Shown: positions 1 to 8,215, counted from the stretch's first letter. The stretch is DNA of 27,076 bases from an uncultured Lentisphaeraceae bacterium (GCA_937892925.1 CALBHX010000070.1:1-27076), one strand, 5' to 3'. Made by a program: numbers and translations. The notes: generated from the letters alone by a model not told the origin.

Positions 1-2832
1 GGCGAAAACGACGCCTGGTGGAAGCAGACGGCGGTGTTGACGGACATCACGGACAACGCGAATCCCGTGGAGATTCTGAGAACCGAAGCCAAACTCGGCG
101 AGGGTACGATCAATTCGTGGACGCCGAAGAGTTGGGGTCTGAATACGATTACGCTGATACTCAAGCCGGTCTCCGGCAGCAACGAGCAGACGGAGTGTGT
201 GGCCGTATTCAGGCTGCCCGATTTCGCGTTTTCGGCGACGACGGACAACGCGGACGGCGTGACGATTACGTGGAACGCGCTCGATGGCGCGGCCTCCTAC
301 GAGATCCGCCGCCGCCAGGCGGGCGAGACGGACTTCGTGACGGTCGCAACCGTGACGGACGCGACGACGTGGACGGACAACACCGTCGAGACGGTCGTCG
401 GCGACTTCGAGTTCATTGTTGTGCCGATCTCGAAGACCGGCACAACGCTGCCCGCTCAGCCTTCTGTGAACGGCACGCGCGGCGCAACGCAGACGCCGCA
501 GAACGTCGTCGCCTCGACGAACGACACGGATGCTGTGACAGTGACATGGGACGCCGTGCCGCATGCCTCGGGCTACGAGGTGAAGGTGGAACGCTGGGAC
601 GTCGCGATCAACCGCACGGAGGAGACGGTGACTGTGGACACCAACCAGTTCATCGATGACCAGTTGCCGCAGCCGGGTCTCGGCCGCTACACGGTGACGG
701 CGGTCTACGCGAACGGCATGAAGGGCGCGCCGTCCGAGGCGGTGGTCGGCTATGCGGTGCTGGACACGATGAAGATTCAGGGTGTCTCCTCGCGGTGGCC
801 GTGGAACGGCAAGGTCGATCTCGATGTCGAGTACAAGACGGTGCGGACGCGCTTCAATGAACTCTTCGGGCTTCCGAACCTGCCGTATCCGACGAACGTC
901 ACGCTCGCCGCGCAGACGGCGGAGGGCACGGCAATCACCGTGGCGACGCTCGAAAGGGAGCCGGTGGTGGATCGGAACTACACGGTCAACCGCAAGGCGG
1001 TGGAGAACGGCACGGCGATCTTTTCGGGTTCGGGATGGCTGCGGCTCGTGTGGGATGCCGATACGGACACGCAGAACAACCTTGACGCGCCAGGCGCAAC
1101 GCTGACGCTCACGGTTGCCGACGACTACAGTTCGCTGACGGACAGCTGCACGGTGGACATCAACACGACGAAGCCGGTGGCGATCCCGCTCCCGGAGGCA
1201 TCTGAGGAAAACGATCGGGAGATTGCGTTCCCGTGGGCGGCGCGTTGGGCGGACGAGGCTTCGCGATCCCTCAACATGCAGGACGGCACGGATTTGGAGA
1301 TCACCGAGGTCGCGCGATATGGCACGATCACGAACGTGGTGTACCACGAGGAACAGTTGTCCGATGAGGGTGGTGAGTTCACGTGGCAGCCGGGGGATTA
1401 CTACGGTGTTCTCATCGTGGAGGCCGTGGTTACGAACCGCGCGACGGCGGCATCTTCGACCTACCGGAGCAAGTTCCTCCGCTCGGTGGCGACGCCTGTC
1501 ACGGTGGAACGCGTACCGGGGCAGAACGCCCTCGACATCAAGTGGACGTTCTCGGCCGACTGCACCTACTACCAGATCATCCGCCGCGAGGTCTACGCCG
1601 ACGGGACGCGCAGCCCCTGGCAGAACATGGCGCCGCTCTCGGGCCCCTGGTACCGCGATATCGGCGTGGTGGGCGGAAGGACCTACGAGTACGCTGCGTG
1701 CCCGATGTATCCCGACCCGGACACGCACGACTACATCACGGCCGATCCGGTCGTCTGGACGGCTGGCAGCGCAGCGGTGCCTGTAACATTCGATGCCTTA
1801 GGTGCATATCTTGCGGAGGGTAGTGCCGTTACGACGCAGTTTTTGGGTGGGACATACGGCGAACTGCCAACGGCAGTGCGGCCGGGTTATCGTCTGGTCG
1901 GCTGGTTTGATGGCATCGGCGCCGATGCGGCGCAGGTGCAGGTGGGGGCACCGCTGCTATCGCCTTCGGAGCACCGGCTTTATGCCCGCTGGGAAACGCT
2001 GTGGGACGGCGAGACAGCCTTCTCTTATGAGCTGCTTGCGGATGGCACGGCGCGTCTTACGGGGCTGACCGGTACGCCGCCGGCGGGTGGGCTCTTTACG
2101 CTTCCTGATACTGTGGGCGGCCTGCCCGTGACGGAGATCGCCCCACGCGCCTTCATGAACCGGACGGATATCACCGGAACGGTGGTTACGCCGATCTTTT
2201 GCACGCGGGTGGGCGACTATGCCTTTTGCGGTGCTTCGGGCATTACGGGACTTACGCTCACTCCGCCGCGCCAGGCGGCCAGCCCTGCTGACCCTGCTGC
2301 GCTGGCGATTGGCGAATCGGCGTTTGCTGGAACGAACCTCAAGTCGGTTACGATCCCGGCATGCGTCTCTTCGTTGGGACAGTGGGCCTTTGCGAACTGT
2401 GCCGTGCTGGAGGAAGTAACTGTGGACGGAACGCCCGCTGTCGGCGGATCAGAGGTCTTCCGGCGGGCGGGCAGTGATACGGCGTCCGGAACGATCAAGC
2501 TTCGCGCAGATGCGGATTGGGTGGAAGAGAACTTCGGCGGGCAGGGAAACATTACGCCGGCTTCGCCTTCTGGCATCACGGCGCTTCGGATCACGGCTCT
2601 TTCCGGGGAGGGCGCGGCCTGGGAATTGACGGTTCAGGTGACGACGAACCGCTCTTGGGAGACGTTTGACCCGGCATCCCTGCAGGTGGAGTGGCTCCCG
2701 GCATTGGGTGCCGCATCGGTGCGTTTGGATACGCTTGCTTCTCAGAAGCGGAGTGAGGGGATCGTTTCGCTGCGAGTTGAACTCCCGCAGTCGGCCGTCT
2801 CCGGATTTTTCCGCGTAGTGGCTGATGAGTGA
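1..2832 (+). CDS. Multidomain surface/secreted protein (Fn3, InlB-type and BspA-type repeats), 5' partial
   Basis: The frame is open from base 1 to the TGA at 2830-2832 (943 visible residues), so the start and any signal peptide lie outside the window. Two fibronectin III-like domains lie at about 220-480 and 480-760 (ITWNALDGAASYEI; VTWDAVPHASGYEV). A beta-rich segment without clear homology follows, then a third Fn3-like domain at about 1495-1770. An InlB/Listeria-Bacteroides-type repeat covers 1780-1995 (GYRLVGWFDG, ending RLYARW). BspA-type leucine-rich repeats run from about 2080 to 2515 (FAGTNLKSVTIPACVSSLGQ, WAFANCAVLEEVTV). The C-terminal domain ends in SGFFRVVADE. These modules are typical of extracellular adhesion or substrate-binding proteins; no catalytic motif is seen. 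Third-position G/C is about 85-95% in most codon blocks sampled before 1770 but about 50-65% after 1780, like the neighbouring genes. The beta-barrel gene starts 20 bases downstream, suggesting co-transcription. The architecture is clear; the biological role is unknown. Confidence 0.85.
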   Translation, partial: GENDAWWKQTAVLTDITDNANPVEILRTEAKLGEGTINSWTPKSWGLNTITLILKPVSGSNEQTECVAVFRLPDFAFSATTDNADGVTITWNALDGAASYEIRRRQAGETDFVTVATVTDATTWTDNTVETVVGDFEFIVVPISKTGTTLPAQPSVNGTRGATQTPQNVVASTNDTDAVTVTWDAVPHASGYEVKVERWDVAINRTEETVTVDTNQFIDDQLPQPGLGRYTVTAVYANGMKGAPSEAVVGYAVLDTMKIQGVSSRWPWNGKVDLDVEYKTVRTRFNELFGLPNLPYPTNVTLAAQTAEGTAITVATLEREPVVDRNYTVNRKAVENGTAIFSGSGWLRLVWDADTDTQNNLDAPGATLTLTVADDYSSLTDSCTVDINTTKPVAIPLPEASEENDREIAFPWAARWADEASRSLNMQDGTDLEITEVARYGTITNVVYHEEQLSDEGGEFTWQPGDYYGVLIVEAVVTNRATAASSTYRSKFLRSVATPVTVERVPGQNALDIKWTFSADCTYYQIIRREVYADGTRSPWQNMAPLSGPWYRDIGVVGGRTYEYAACPMYPDPDTHDYITADPVVWTAGSAAVPVTFDALGAYLAEGSAVTTQFLGGTYGELPTAVRPGYRLVGWFDGIGADAAQVQVGAPLLSPSEHRLYARWETLWDGETAFSYELLADGTARLTGLTGTPPAGGLFTLPDTVGGLPVTEIAPRAFMNRTDITGTVVTPIFCTRVGDYAFCGASGITGLTLTPPRQAASPADPAALAIGESAFAGTNLKSVTIPACVSSLGQWAFANCAVLEEVTVDGTPAVGGSEVFRRAGSDTASGTIKLRADADWVEENFGGQGNITPASPSGITALRITALSGEGAAWELTVQVTTNRSWETFDPASLQVEWLPALGAASVRLDTLASQKRSEGIVSLRVELPQSAVSGFFRVVADE

Positions 2833-2852
2833 AATAGAAGAGAGGGGATGCA

Positions 2853-3833
2853 ATGAAACAGATAATTGCCCTGATGATAGGTGCCGCTGCGGCAGGCGTT
2901 ATGGCCGCAGAAGGTGTGGCGTTGGAAGCTGCCGAGCGCGGCCGTTGGACGTTTTCTGCCGGCCCGGCTTGGCGTGCTCGGACAAAAATCAAGACATCGG
3001 GGAGTGTCTCCGCTCCAACGGCGACACTCCCGGGCGGGACGTCCTACGACTTTGATGCAGGGGATCCCGCTTCTTGGAGCACCGTGCCGGATCCGACAAC
3101 GCCGGGTGCGGAGCTGTGGGCTATTCGAGCGCAGCGCACGGAATCCGTTTTCACTGCTGGGAGCGGCCGGAGCGATCTTTCCTCGTCTGAGGATGATTCT
3201 GCGCTTGGACTGAACGCTGCCTTGGGGTTTGACCTGCTCTCTGAGGAACGCTTTTCTCTCACGTTGGGGCTTCGGGTGGCAGCCTTCTTTGATATGGAGT
3301 CTTCTACCGGGCGTTTTCTGAATACGGGTGCTCTGACTACGCGGGTGACTGATGGATACTTCGTTTGCGGGAATCCGCCGTACCCGCCTTCTCCATCACC
3401 TACGCCGCCTACGCCCGATCGCTATGACTCCGACTTTCGTGAAACAGGGGTGATTCGCGAGGAGACGACGTATGCTTCCGGAAGCCGCATGGTTTCATCT
3501 CATTTCTCTGCCGATTTGTATCAGCTTGCCTTCGGCCCGCGTGTGGCTTGGCGGGTATTGCCTTCTGTGGAGCTGTATGCCGGTGTTGAAGCCTTGGCGA
3601 GTTTGGCGGTCATGGACTTCAAGGCCAATGGGGCTTCGGCCTCTGATACCACCTGCTTGCTGGGTTTTGGCGGCCATGTGGGCGCGGCGTGGGCGATGAC
3701 GGAGAGCCTTTCGCTTTTTGGACAGGCCGGGTATGAATGGGTGGACGACACCTCGCTTTCGGCCGGCGGTTTACGTGCAGAGGCGGACTTCTCTTCGGTT
3801 GTCTTTACGGCCGGGCTTCAATGGCGTTTCTGA
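2853..3833 (+). CDS. Predicted outer-membrane beta-barrel protein
   Basis: This 326-residue protein begins with a signal peptide (MKQIIALMIGAAAAGVMAA, probable cleavage after Ala19). The mature chain has alternating amphipathic stretches (RWTFSAGPAWRA, FSLTLGLRVAAFF, LYQLAFGPRVAWRV, VELYAGVEALASL, SLFGQAGYEWV) and ends FTAGLQWRF. A terminal aromatic residue after a beta strand is the usual signal for assembly into the outer membrane. A proline-rich stretch near residues 174-188 (YPPSPSPTPPTPD) looks like an extended surface loop. The ATG follows a GAGAGGGG Shine-Dalgarno sequence (2840-2847). The gene sits 20 bases behind the large repeat protein, and both are probably ended by the terminator at 3857-3900. 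I cannot assign a ligand or transport role. It resembles the general outer-membrane beta-barrel (OmpA-barrel-like) class rather than a named family. Confidence 0.7.
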   Translation: MKQIIALMIGAAAAGVMAAEGVALEAAERGRWTFSAGPAWRARTKIKTSGSVSAPTATLPGGTSYDFDAGDPASWSTVPDPTTPGAELWAIRAQRTESVFTAGSGRSDLSSSEDDSALGLNAALGFDLLSEERFSLTLGLRVAAFFDMESSTGRFLNTGALTTRVTDGYFVCGNPPYPPSPSPTPPTPDRYDSDFRETGVIREETTYASGSRMVSSHFSADLYQLAFGPRVAWRVLPSVELYAGVEALASLAVMDFKANGASASDTTCLLGFGGHVGAAWAMTESLSLFGQAGYEWVDDTSLSAGGLRAEADFSSVVFTAGLQWRF

Positions 3834-3856
3834 TAGATAGTCATGGATTTGTTACA

Positions 3857-3900
3857 AAACGGCCTGCGCTCGGTTTGAGGGCAGGCCGTTTTTCTTTTTT
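3857..3900 (+). terminator. Bidirectional Rho-independent terminator
   Basis: An 11-bp perfect stem (3857-3867 with 3881-3891, core ACGGCCTGC/GCAGGCCGT) with a 13-base loop is followed by a T-rich run at 3892-3900 on the plus strand. Read on the minus strand, the same stem ends in four T residues. It lies between the converging beta-barrel gene and thiD and probably serves both. Confidence 0.85.
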
Positions 3901-3933
3901 GTCAGTATCGTGTTATGGGCGTGAGTCTGCGGG

Positions 3934-4800
3934 TTAGAGTAGAGCGGTGAAACGGATGGCTTGGGCAGAGAAAGTGTTGCCTTCCGGCCCATAGACGGCT
4001 GTCTTCCCCTGTGGAGCTCCAGCCGCCAACAGATTCAGGAGATAGGCTTTGGCCTCCGCAATGGCCGTTTGCAATGGGTGATTTAGGGCTAGGTTGGCCG
4101 CGATGGCAGCCGAAAGTGTGCATCCGGTTCCGTGGGTGGTGGCGGGGTGATCAAGGGCTGGAGCATCAATCTGCCAGAGTGCTCCTGAAGGCTCTGCCAG
4201 AAAGTCTGTGGCTGGAGCATTGGGGTTGTGCCCCCCCTTGAGCAAGACTGTCGGGCCGGCCAATTTGTCGCACAACCGACGCGCGAGTTTTGCCAACGCG
4301 TCAGGTGTTTTTTTTAGGGGCTCGGGTTCTCCAAGCAAGACCATAGCTTCGGGCAGATTGGGGGTAATGACTGACGCGAAGGGGAGCAGGCGTTCTCGCA
4401 GTGCAGCGATGGCAGCGTTATCCAATAGGCGGGCGCCGCTGGTGGCAATCATCACGGGATCCACCACCCATGGCGCCTCCGGAAAGGCGTTTATGTGTGC
4501 CGCCGCCGCTTCAATGAGCGGCGCGTTCAACAACATACCGGTTTTCACGGCGCCGATTTTGAAGTCTTCAGCAATGCAGGCGAGTTCGTCATGCAGAAAC
4601 GCCGGGGGGATCCCAAGTATGTTGCGCACGCCGTGCGGATTCTGTGCTGTCAAGGACGTGATAGCCGAGCAGCCATGTACGCCAAATGCACGGAAGGCGC
4701 GTAAATCGGCCTGAATACCTGCGCCGCCGCCGCTGTCGCTTCCGGCGATGGTGAGTGCGGCATATGCCGGCACAATGGGGGAAGGCACTGGCAGTTTCAT
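3934..4800 (-). CDS. thiD: Hydroxymethylpyrimidine/phosphomethylpyrimidine kinase
   Basis: ThiD phosphorylates 4-amino-5-hydroxymethyl-2-methylpyrimidine (HMP) and then HMP phosphate, giving the pyrimidine diphosphate used in thiamine phosphate synthesis; it acts in the cytoplasm. The 288-residue protein has the ribokinase-like ThiD signature near the N-terminus (TIAGSDSGGGAGIQADL, residues 17-33), the substrate-loop segment ITSLTAQNPHGV (47-58), VDPVMIATSG (113-122) and the anion-hole/catalytic motif HGTGCTLSAA with Cys237. The N-terminus is about ten residues longer than typical because of a proline-rich leader. The start lies 11 bases after the nadA stop, so the two are probably co-transcribed. 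No other thiamine gene is in the window. No TPP riboswitch is evident upstream, as expected for a downstream operon gene or a salvage kinase. Confidence 0.95.
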   Translation of the reverse strand: MKLPVPSPIVPAYAALTIAGSDSGGGAGIQADLRAFRAFGVHGCSAITSLTAQNPHGVRNILGIPPAFLHDELACIAEDFKIGAVKTGMLLNAPLIEAAAAHINAFPEAPWVVDPVMIATSGARLLDNAAIAALRERLLPFASVITPNLPEAMVLLGEPEPLKKTPDALAKLARRLCDKLAGPTVLLKGGHNPNAPATDFLAEPSGALWQIDAPALDHPATTHGTGCTLSAAIAANLALNHPLQTAIAEAKAYLLNLLAAGAPQGKTAVYGPEGNTFSAQAIRFTALL

Positions 4801-4811
4801 CCCAGTACGTG

Positions 4812-5720
4812 TTATGAACAGCGATTCAACATTTCAAGGATTGGCTTACGAGCACGATCCATCACCGCGGTGTCTAGCTCAATCACTTCTCCGCCGCCGT
4901 CACGCAGGGCAAACAATACGTCTTCCAGTGAGGTGCGTTTCATATTCGGGCAGAGGATTCGCGGTTCAAGCGGAGTAAAAGTTTTTTCCGGGTTTTCCTG
5001 GCGCAGGCGATGGAGCAGCCCGACCTCTGTGCCAACCAGAAAGTCGCGTGCCGGAGAGGTCTTTGCATACCGAAGCATCCCGCCGGTGCTCAGCGCAGCA
5101 TCTGCCAGCGCGACGACGGCCGGGCGGCATTCCGGGTGAACCATGACCACGGCGTTCGGGTGTGCGGCGCGTGCGGCTTTTACGGTTTCCGGCGTCAGAT
5201 TCCCGTGTGTTGGGCAGCAGCCAGGCCATAAGGTGAGTTTGCGTCCGGTTTCGGCCATCATGTTTGCGCCCAGGTTTGCGTCCGGAAGGAAGAGGATTTC
5301 GCGATCAGCCGGAAGCCCAAGCAGAATTTCTTTGGCGTTTCCAGAGGTTACGCAGATATCGACTTCGGTCTTTGTCTCGGCGGTGGTGTTGACGTAAGCT
5401 ACGATGAGGGCATCCGGGTGTTCCTGTTTCCAGGTGCGCACGGCCTCTGCGGTGGCCATATCTGCCATGGGGCATCCGGCGTGCGGATTGGGTAGAATGA
5501 CCGTGGCTTCCGGCGAGAGAATCTTCGCTGTTTCTGCCATAAAGCGCACGCCGCAAAAGATAATGGTCTGCGCTTTACATGCTGCTGCCTTTCGGCTCAG
5601 CTCCAGCGAATCGCCGATGAAGTCTGCTGCATCCTGTACTTCCGGAAGTGTGTAGTTGTGGGCGAGAATCAGCGCCTGCTTTTCCGCAGCCAAGGCGCGA
5701 ACCGTATCGTGCAATGTCAT
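4812..5720 (-). CDS. nadA: Quinolinate synthase A
   Basis: NadA is a [4Fe-4S] enzyme that condenses iminoaspartate with dihydroxyacetone phosphate to make quinolinate for de novo NAD synthesis. From the chosen start the protein has 302 residues, matching the family's short form (about 300). The expected cluster ligands are Cys83 (HAGCPMAD), Cys169 (GCCPTHGN) and Cys257 (ILCPNMKRTS). Other family motifs are LAHNYTLPEVQDAADFIGDS, GVRFMAETAKIL and the triad region VMVHPECRP. The frame can be extended to a TTG at 5732, but that would bury an ideal GGAGGG Shine-Dalgarno sequence (reverse complement of 5725-5730), which instead lies four bases before the ATG at 5720. NadB and NadC are not in the window. 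The gene is followed closely by thiD. Confidence 0.96.
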   Translation of the reverse strand: MTLHDTVRALAAEKQALILAHNYTLPEVQDAADFIGDSLELSRKAAACKAQTIIFCGVRFMAETAKILSPEATVILPNPHAGCPMADMATAEAVRTWKQEHPDALIVAYVNTTAETKTEVDICVTSGNAKEILLGLPADREILFLPDANLGANMMAETGRKLTLWPGCCPTHGNLTPETVKAARAAHPNAVVMVHPECRPAVVALADAALSTGGMLRYAKTSPARDFLVGTEVGLLHRLRQENPEKTFTPLEPRILCPNMKRTSLEDVLFALRDGGGEVIELDTAVMDRARKPILEMLNRCS

Positions 5721-5785
5721 GCATCCCTCCAAAGAAAACCGTTACGGCAGTGATCATGGGCAACCAACGCCCTGTACGGCATAAG

Positions 5786-5822
5786 GTAACACGAGGTGCT
5801 TTTCGCCGTCAAGCTTGCTCGG
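5786..5822 (-). promoter_or_regulatory. Possible promoter upstream of nadA
   Basis: Read on the minus strand, TTGACG lies about 90 bases before the nadA start in the 146-base gap behind upp, followed 17-18 bases later by a weak -10-like TTACCT/TACCTT. Only the -35 box is convincing. It suggests nadA-thiD may have its own transcript in addition to read-through from upp. Confidence 0.25.
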
Positions 5823-5866
5823 GTATTGTATAAGGCGGCGCATCTGTAGACTGGCCAAGGGGTGAT

Positions 5867-6493
5867 TCAGCATGTGCCAAAGAGACGGTCTCCGGCATCG
5901 CCAAGGCCGGGGACGATGTAGGCCTGGTCGTTCAACCGTTCATCCAGCGCGAAGGCGCGGATGTCAATGTGCGGATGTGCAGCTTCAAAGCAGCGGACGC
6001 CTTCCGGTGCGGCGACTAAGGCCAGAAAGCGAATTTGTTCCGGTTCGGCTCCGGCGTTTAATACCGTGTCCACCGCTGCCACTGCCGAATGTCCAGTGGC
6101 CAGCATGGGGTCGGCAATCAGAATTTGTGTGCCGGCCAGTTTTCGGGGCAGCTTGGAAAAGTAGGGAACGGGGCGATGGGTGCATTCGTCCCGAAAGAGG
6201 CCAATGTGTCCAAAGATGGCGTTAGGGATGATCTCGGCCATGCCTTCGGCATAGACAAGCCCTGCACGAAGCACGGGGACGAGAATGGTTTGGTTTGCCA
6301 ACTGGCGGCCAATGGCCAGCCCGCAGGGCGTTTGGATGGGGGTTTCAGTCAGAGGCGCATCACGCAGGACTTCCGCTGCCAGCAGGGCACCTAATTTTCG
6401 GACGGCTTCGCGAAAGCGGGTCGCGGGTGTTTGTTCGTTTCGGATTTCCGCCAGCCAGTGTTCGGCAAGCGTGTGGTGGACGACTTGAAACAT
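5867..6493 (-). CDS. upp: Uracil phosphoribosyltransferase
   Basis: Upp converts uracil and PRPP to UMP in pyrimidine salvage in the cytoplasm. The 208-residue length is normal for the family (about 208-210). Recognisable segments are VPVLRAGLVYAEGM (72-85, substrate/phosphate loop), the PRPP-binding motif ILIADPMLATGHSAVAAV (124-141) and the uracil-binding C-terminus (QAYIVPGLGDAGDRLFGT). The start ATG at 6493 has a purine-rich AAAGAAGAG stretch 5-14 bases upstream as ribosome-binding site. A 96-base gap separates it from lpxI. That gap holds a TATATA (6543-6548 region) that could be a -10 box, but no convincing -35. The product complements adenine deaminase elsewhere in the window as a nucleobase-salvage function, although the two genes are not adjacent. 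Confidence 0.96.
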   Translation of the reverse strand: MFQVVHHTLAEHWLAEIRNEQTPATRFREAVRKLGALLAAEVLRDAPLTETPIQTPCGLAIGRQLANQTILVPVLRAGLVYAEGMAEIIPNAIFGHIGLFRDECTHRPVPYFSKLPRKLAGTQILIADPMLATGHSAVAAVDTVLNAGAEPEQIRFLALVAAPEGVRCFEAAHPHIDIRAFALDERLNDQAYIVPGLGDAGDRLFGTC

Positions 6494-6589
6494 AGGGCTC
6501 TTCTTTCACGTGTCTGCCGTTAGGGGTAGGCAGGGCTTGGGGGTATATAGTGTGGGGTATAGGATGCCGTTTAGGTGTGCCGGAGTGTG

Positions 6590-7441
6590 CTAAGACACCA
6601 TATCGGGTTCGACAGGCGCAGGCGGGAGGCCGGAATCTACGCCCACGAGGGCGATGCCATAACGGTTGGCCAAGGCTGTTACGCGCGGTTGGTCAATCAT
6701 AACCAAGCGTTTGGCCTGAAAGGCTACGGCGGAAATGCCGCACCGGCGGCAGAGCCGGATCGTGTGCTCACCAAAAACGGGGATATCAAAACGCATGTCA
6801 TGGTCACGTTTGGCCACCTTGATCATGACGCTGCCTTTCCCGCCGACTTTTGCTGCCCGGCGGAGGGTGGCGTTGGTGCCTTCGAAGGCTTCAACCGCCA
6901 GCACCATTCCTTCCTTAACTACAAGCGTCTGCCCAATATCCAGGTCGCACACGCCCATTGCCACGTGTTGGCCGAAGTCAATATCGGCCTGTTCGCGTGC
7001 GGACAGCGGGCGCTGCGTGAGCAGGCCGATGCCGGGCAAATGATCACCCATGAAGCAGGAAGCCGGAATGACGCGTGTTCCCCGCGCCTCGATTTCCTGA
7101 ATAATTCGGCCAAAGATGGTGTGTGCATTTTTGACGGGAAGCTCGGAGAGGAGCCGCCGTGTGAGTGCATCAAAACGGGAGAAAAAGAGGGCTGCCGGTG
7201 TGATTTGGCCGGCCAACAGCATGGTTTCTACGTGATGTGCTGCCAGCCAGTCGAGCGCACGCTGCAATTCTCCCACGCCAAAGACAAGAGAGGCATCTGC
7301 CGCATGCAGCAGGCGGCGGGAGGCCATACCGCGGACGCCGGCCACGAGTACGCGCTTGACCCCTGCTTTCCGGGCACCTTGGAGGACATATTCCGGATAG
7401 GCTCCGCGCCCAGCAAAGATGAGGACTTCTTCTGGAATCAT
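6590..7441 (-). CDS. lpxI: UDP-2,3-diacylglucosamine pyrophosphatase LpxI
   Basis: LpxI hydrolyses UDP-2,3-diacylglucosamine to lipid X and UMP, the fourth step of lipid A synthesis, and replaces LpxH in many non-enteric Gram-negatives. The 283-residue protein shows the two LpxI domains. The N-terminal domain begins VLIFAGRGAYPEYVLQGAR and contains LLAGQITP. The C-terminal catalytic domain from about residue 135 contains DIGQTLVVKEGMVLAVEAFE, GTNATLRRA and the signature IKVAKRDHDMRFDIPVFG, whose Asp219 in RFD matches the catalytic aspartate region of the family. An AAGGG Shine-Dalgarno sequence lies about eight bases before the ATG. The gene follows the ftsB-like gene by 63 bases. Its presence is direct evidence for a lipid A-type outer membrane. 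Confidence 0.93.
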   Translation of the reverse strand: MIPEEVLIFAGRGAYPEYVLQGARKAGVKRVLVAGVRGMASRRLLHAADASLVFGVGELQRALDWLAAHHVETMLLAGQITPAALFFSRFDALTRRLLSELPVKNAHTIFGRIIQEIEARGTRVIPASCFMGDHLPGIGLLTQRPLSAREQADIDFGQHVAMGVCDLDIGQTLVVKEGMVLAVEAFEGTNATLRRAAKVGGKGSVMIKVAKRDHDMRFDIPVFGEHTIRLCRRCGISAVAFQAKRLVMIDQPRVTALANRYGIALVGVDSGLPPAPVEPDMVS

Positions 7442-7504
7442 GTGTGCGCCCTTATATGGTTTGGCGCCTGGAGAGGCCTTGGCGCGGGTTTTTGCTTTGC
7501 GGCA

Positions 7505-7786
7505 TCAATCGAAGACGAACACAATTTCATTTTCCGCGACGCGGTGGTTGGCTCGGGCTAATTGCTCAACGAACCATCTTGAGGAATAAAAGCGGTCAAC
7601 CTTACGGCGAAGGGTTGAGATGCTCTGCCGCTGCGCATCTACCTGAGTTTGCAATTGCGCACGCAGCGCACGGTTTTCCTGCCAGGTGCGGTACTGCGGA
7701 ATGGAATACTTTACCGCCACGAGGACACTGACGAGCATCCCGATAAAGACAAATGAGAAGAGAATACGTTTGAGGATATCCTGCAT
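7505..7786 (-). CDS. Septum formation initiator family protein (FtsB/DivIC-like)
   Basis: This 93-residue bitopic membrane protein has a short cytoplasmic N-terminus (MQDILKR), one transmembrane helix at about residues 8-25 (ILFSFVFIGMLVSVLVAV) and a periplasmic coiled coil at about 34-65 (ENRALRAQLQTQVDAQRQ, SISTLRRKVD). It ends with the short FtsB-type tail (SSRWFVEQLARANHRVAENE). Size, topology and the position of the coiled coil match FtsB/DivIC, which bridges FtsL and FtsQ in the divisome. Such proteins diverge strongly in sequence, so the assignment rests on architecture and the tail pattern. The 5' untranslated region implied by the promoter at 7810-7840 is only about 17 bases and lacks a clear Shine-Dalgarno sequence. 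It is the first gene of the leftward set with lpxI. Confidence 0.8.
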   Translation of the reverse strand: MQDILKRILFSFVFIGMLVSVLVAVKYSIPQYRTWQENRALRAQLQTQVDAQRQSISTLRRKVDRFYSSRWFVEQLARANHRVAENEIVFVFD

Positions 7787-7809
7787 GGCGAAGACTTCGA
7801 AACGTCTTT

Positions 7810-7840
7810 ATTATAACAGAACGGTGTGTGAAAAAGTCAA
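7810..7840 (-). promoter_or_regulatory. Sigma-70-type promoter of the ftsB-like/lpxI operon
   Basis: On the minus strand a TTGACT -35 box (complement of 7835-7840) and a perfect TATAAT -10 box (complement of 7810-7815) are separated by 19 bases. The spacing is slightly long. The expected transcription start is near 7803, just upstream of the ATG at 7786. Confidence 0.65.
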
Positions 7841-8215
7841 GGTATTTGTATTGAATAGACTTATTTTTTAACTGAAAAGGAAAAGCAGACGATTTCGGGG
7901 CTGATGCGGGAGGTGCGCATTGAAGGGAAGAGTGTATGTTTTTTAGAGTTAGAGGTTGATGCGTTTTACGGGTAAGGTTTCTGGGTGGTAGAGGAAGTAG
8001 AGCGTTGCGTTGGGCATGGGATGAACCGACTCTGGCTTGGCGTTCAATCTATTCTGATTTTGGAATGAGGTATTGGGAAGCGTTATCGTGCGTCTGCCCT
8101 TGAAAAGAAAGAGAAGGGCAGGAGCCGCAATGCGGCAAGGGCGAGAAAGCGTTACGTTTGATGTATTACCCTGTGTTGTGTTGTCGGCAGGAGCCTAATG
8201 GCGTGAGTATGCAGC
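7841..8215. other. Non-coding intergenic stretch with two hairpins
   Basis: This is the main part of the 516-base gap between the divergent ftsB-like and GH105 genes. No frame here has plausible coding character. It holds an 8-bp inverted repeat (CTGCCCTT at 8094-8101 with AAGGGCAG at 8114-8121, purine-rich loop), followed at once by a 5-bp GCCGC-AAT-GCGGC hairpin (8124-8136). Neither is followed by a T-run, so they are not ordinary terminators. They could be part of a small RNA or a regulatory leader, or chance structure. Confidence 0.4.

Noticed and set aside
18..659. Second plus-strand frame overlapping the surface protein gene
   Set aside because: Arg/Asp/Gly-rich out-of-frame translation caused by the very high GC3 of the real gene.
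6575..7561. Long plus-strand open frame (328 codons) opposite lpxI
   Set aside because: Antisense shadow of lpxI and the ftsB-like gene; no start signal and no recognisable domain.
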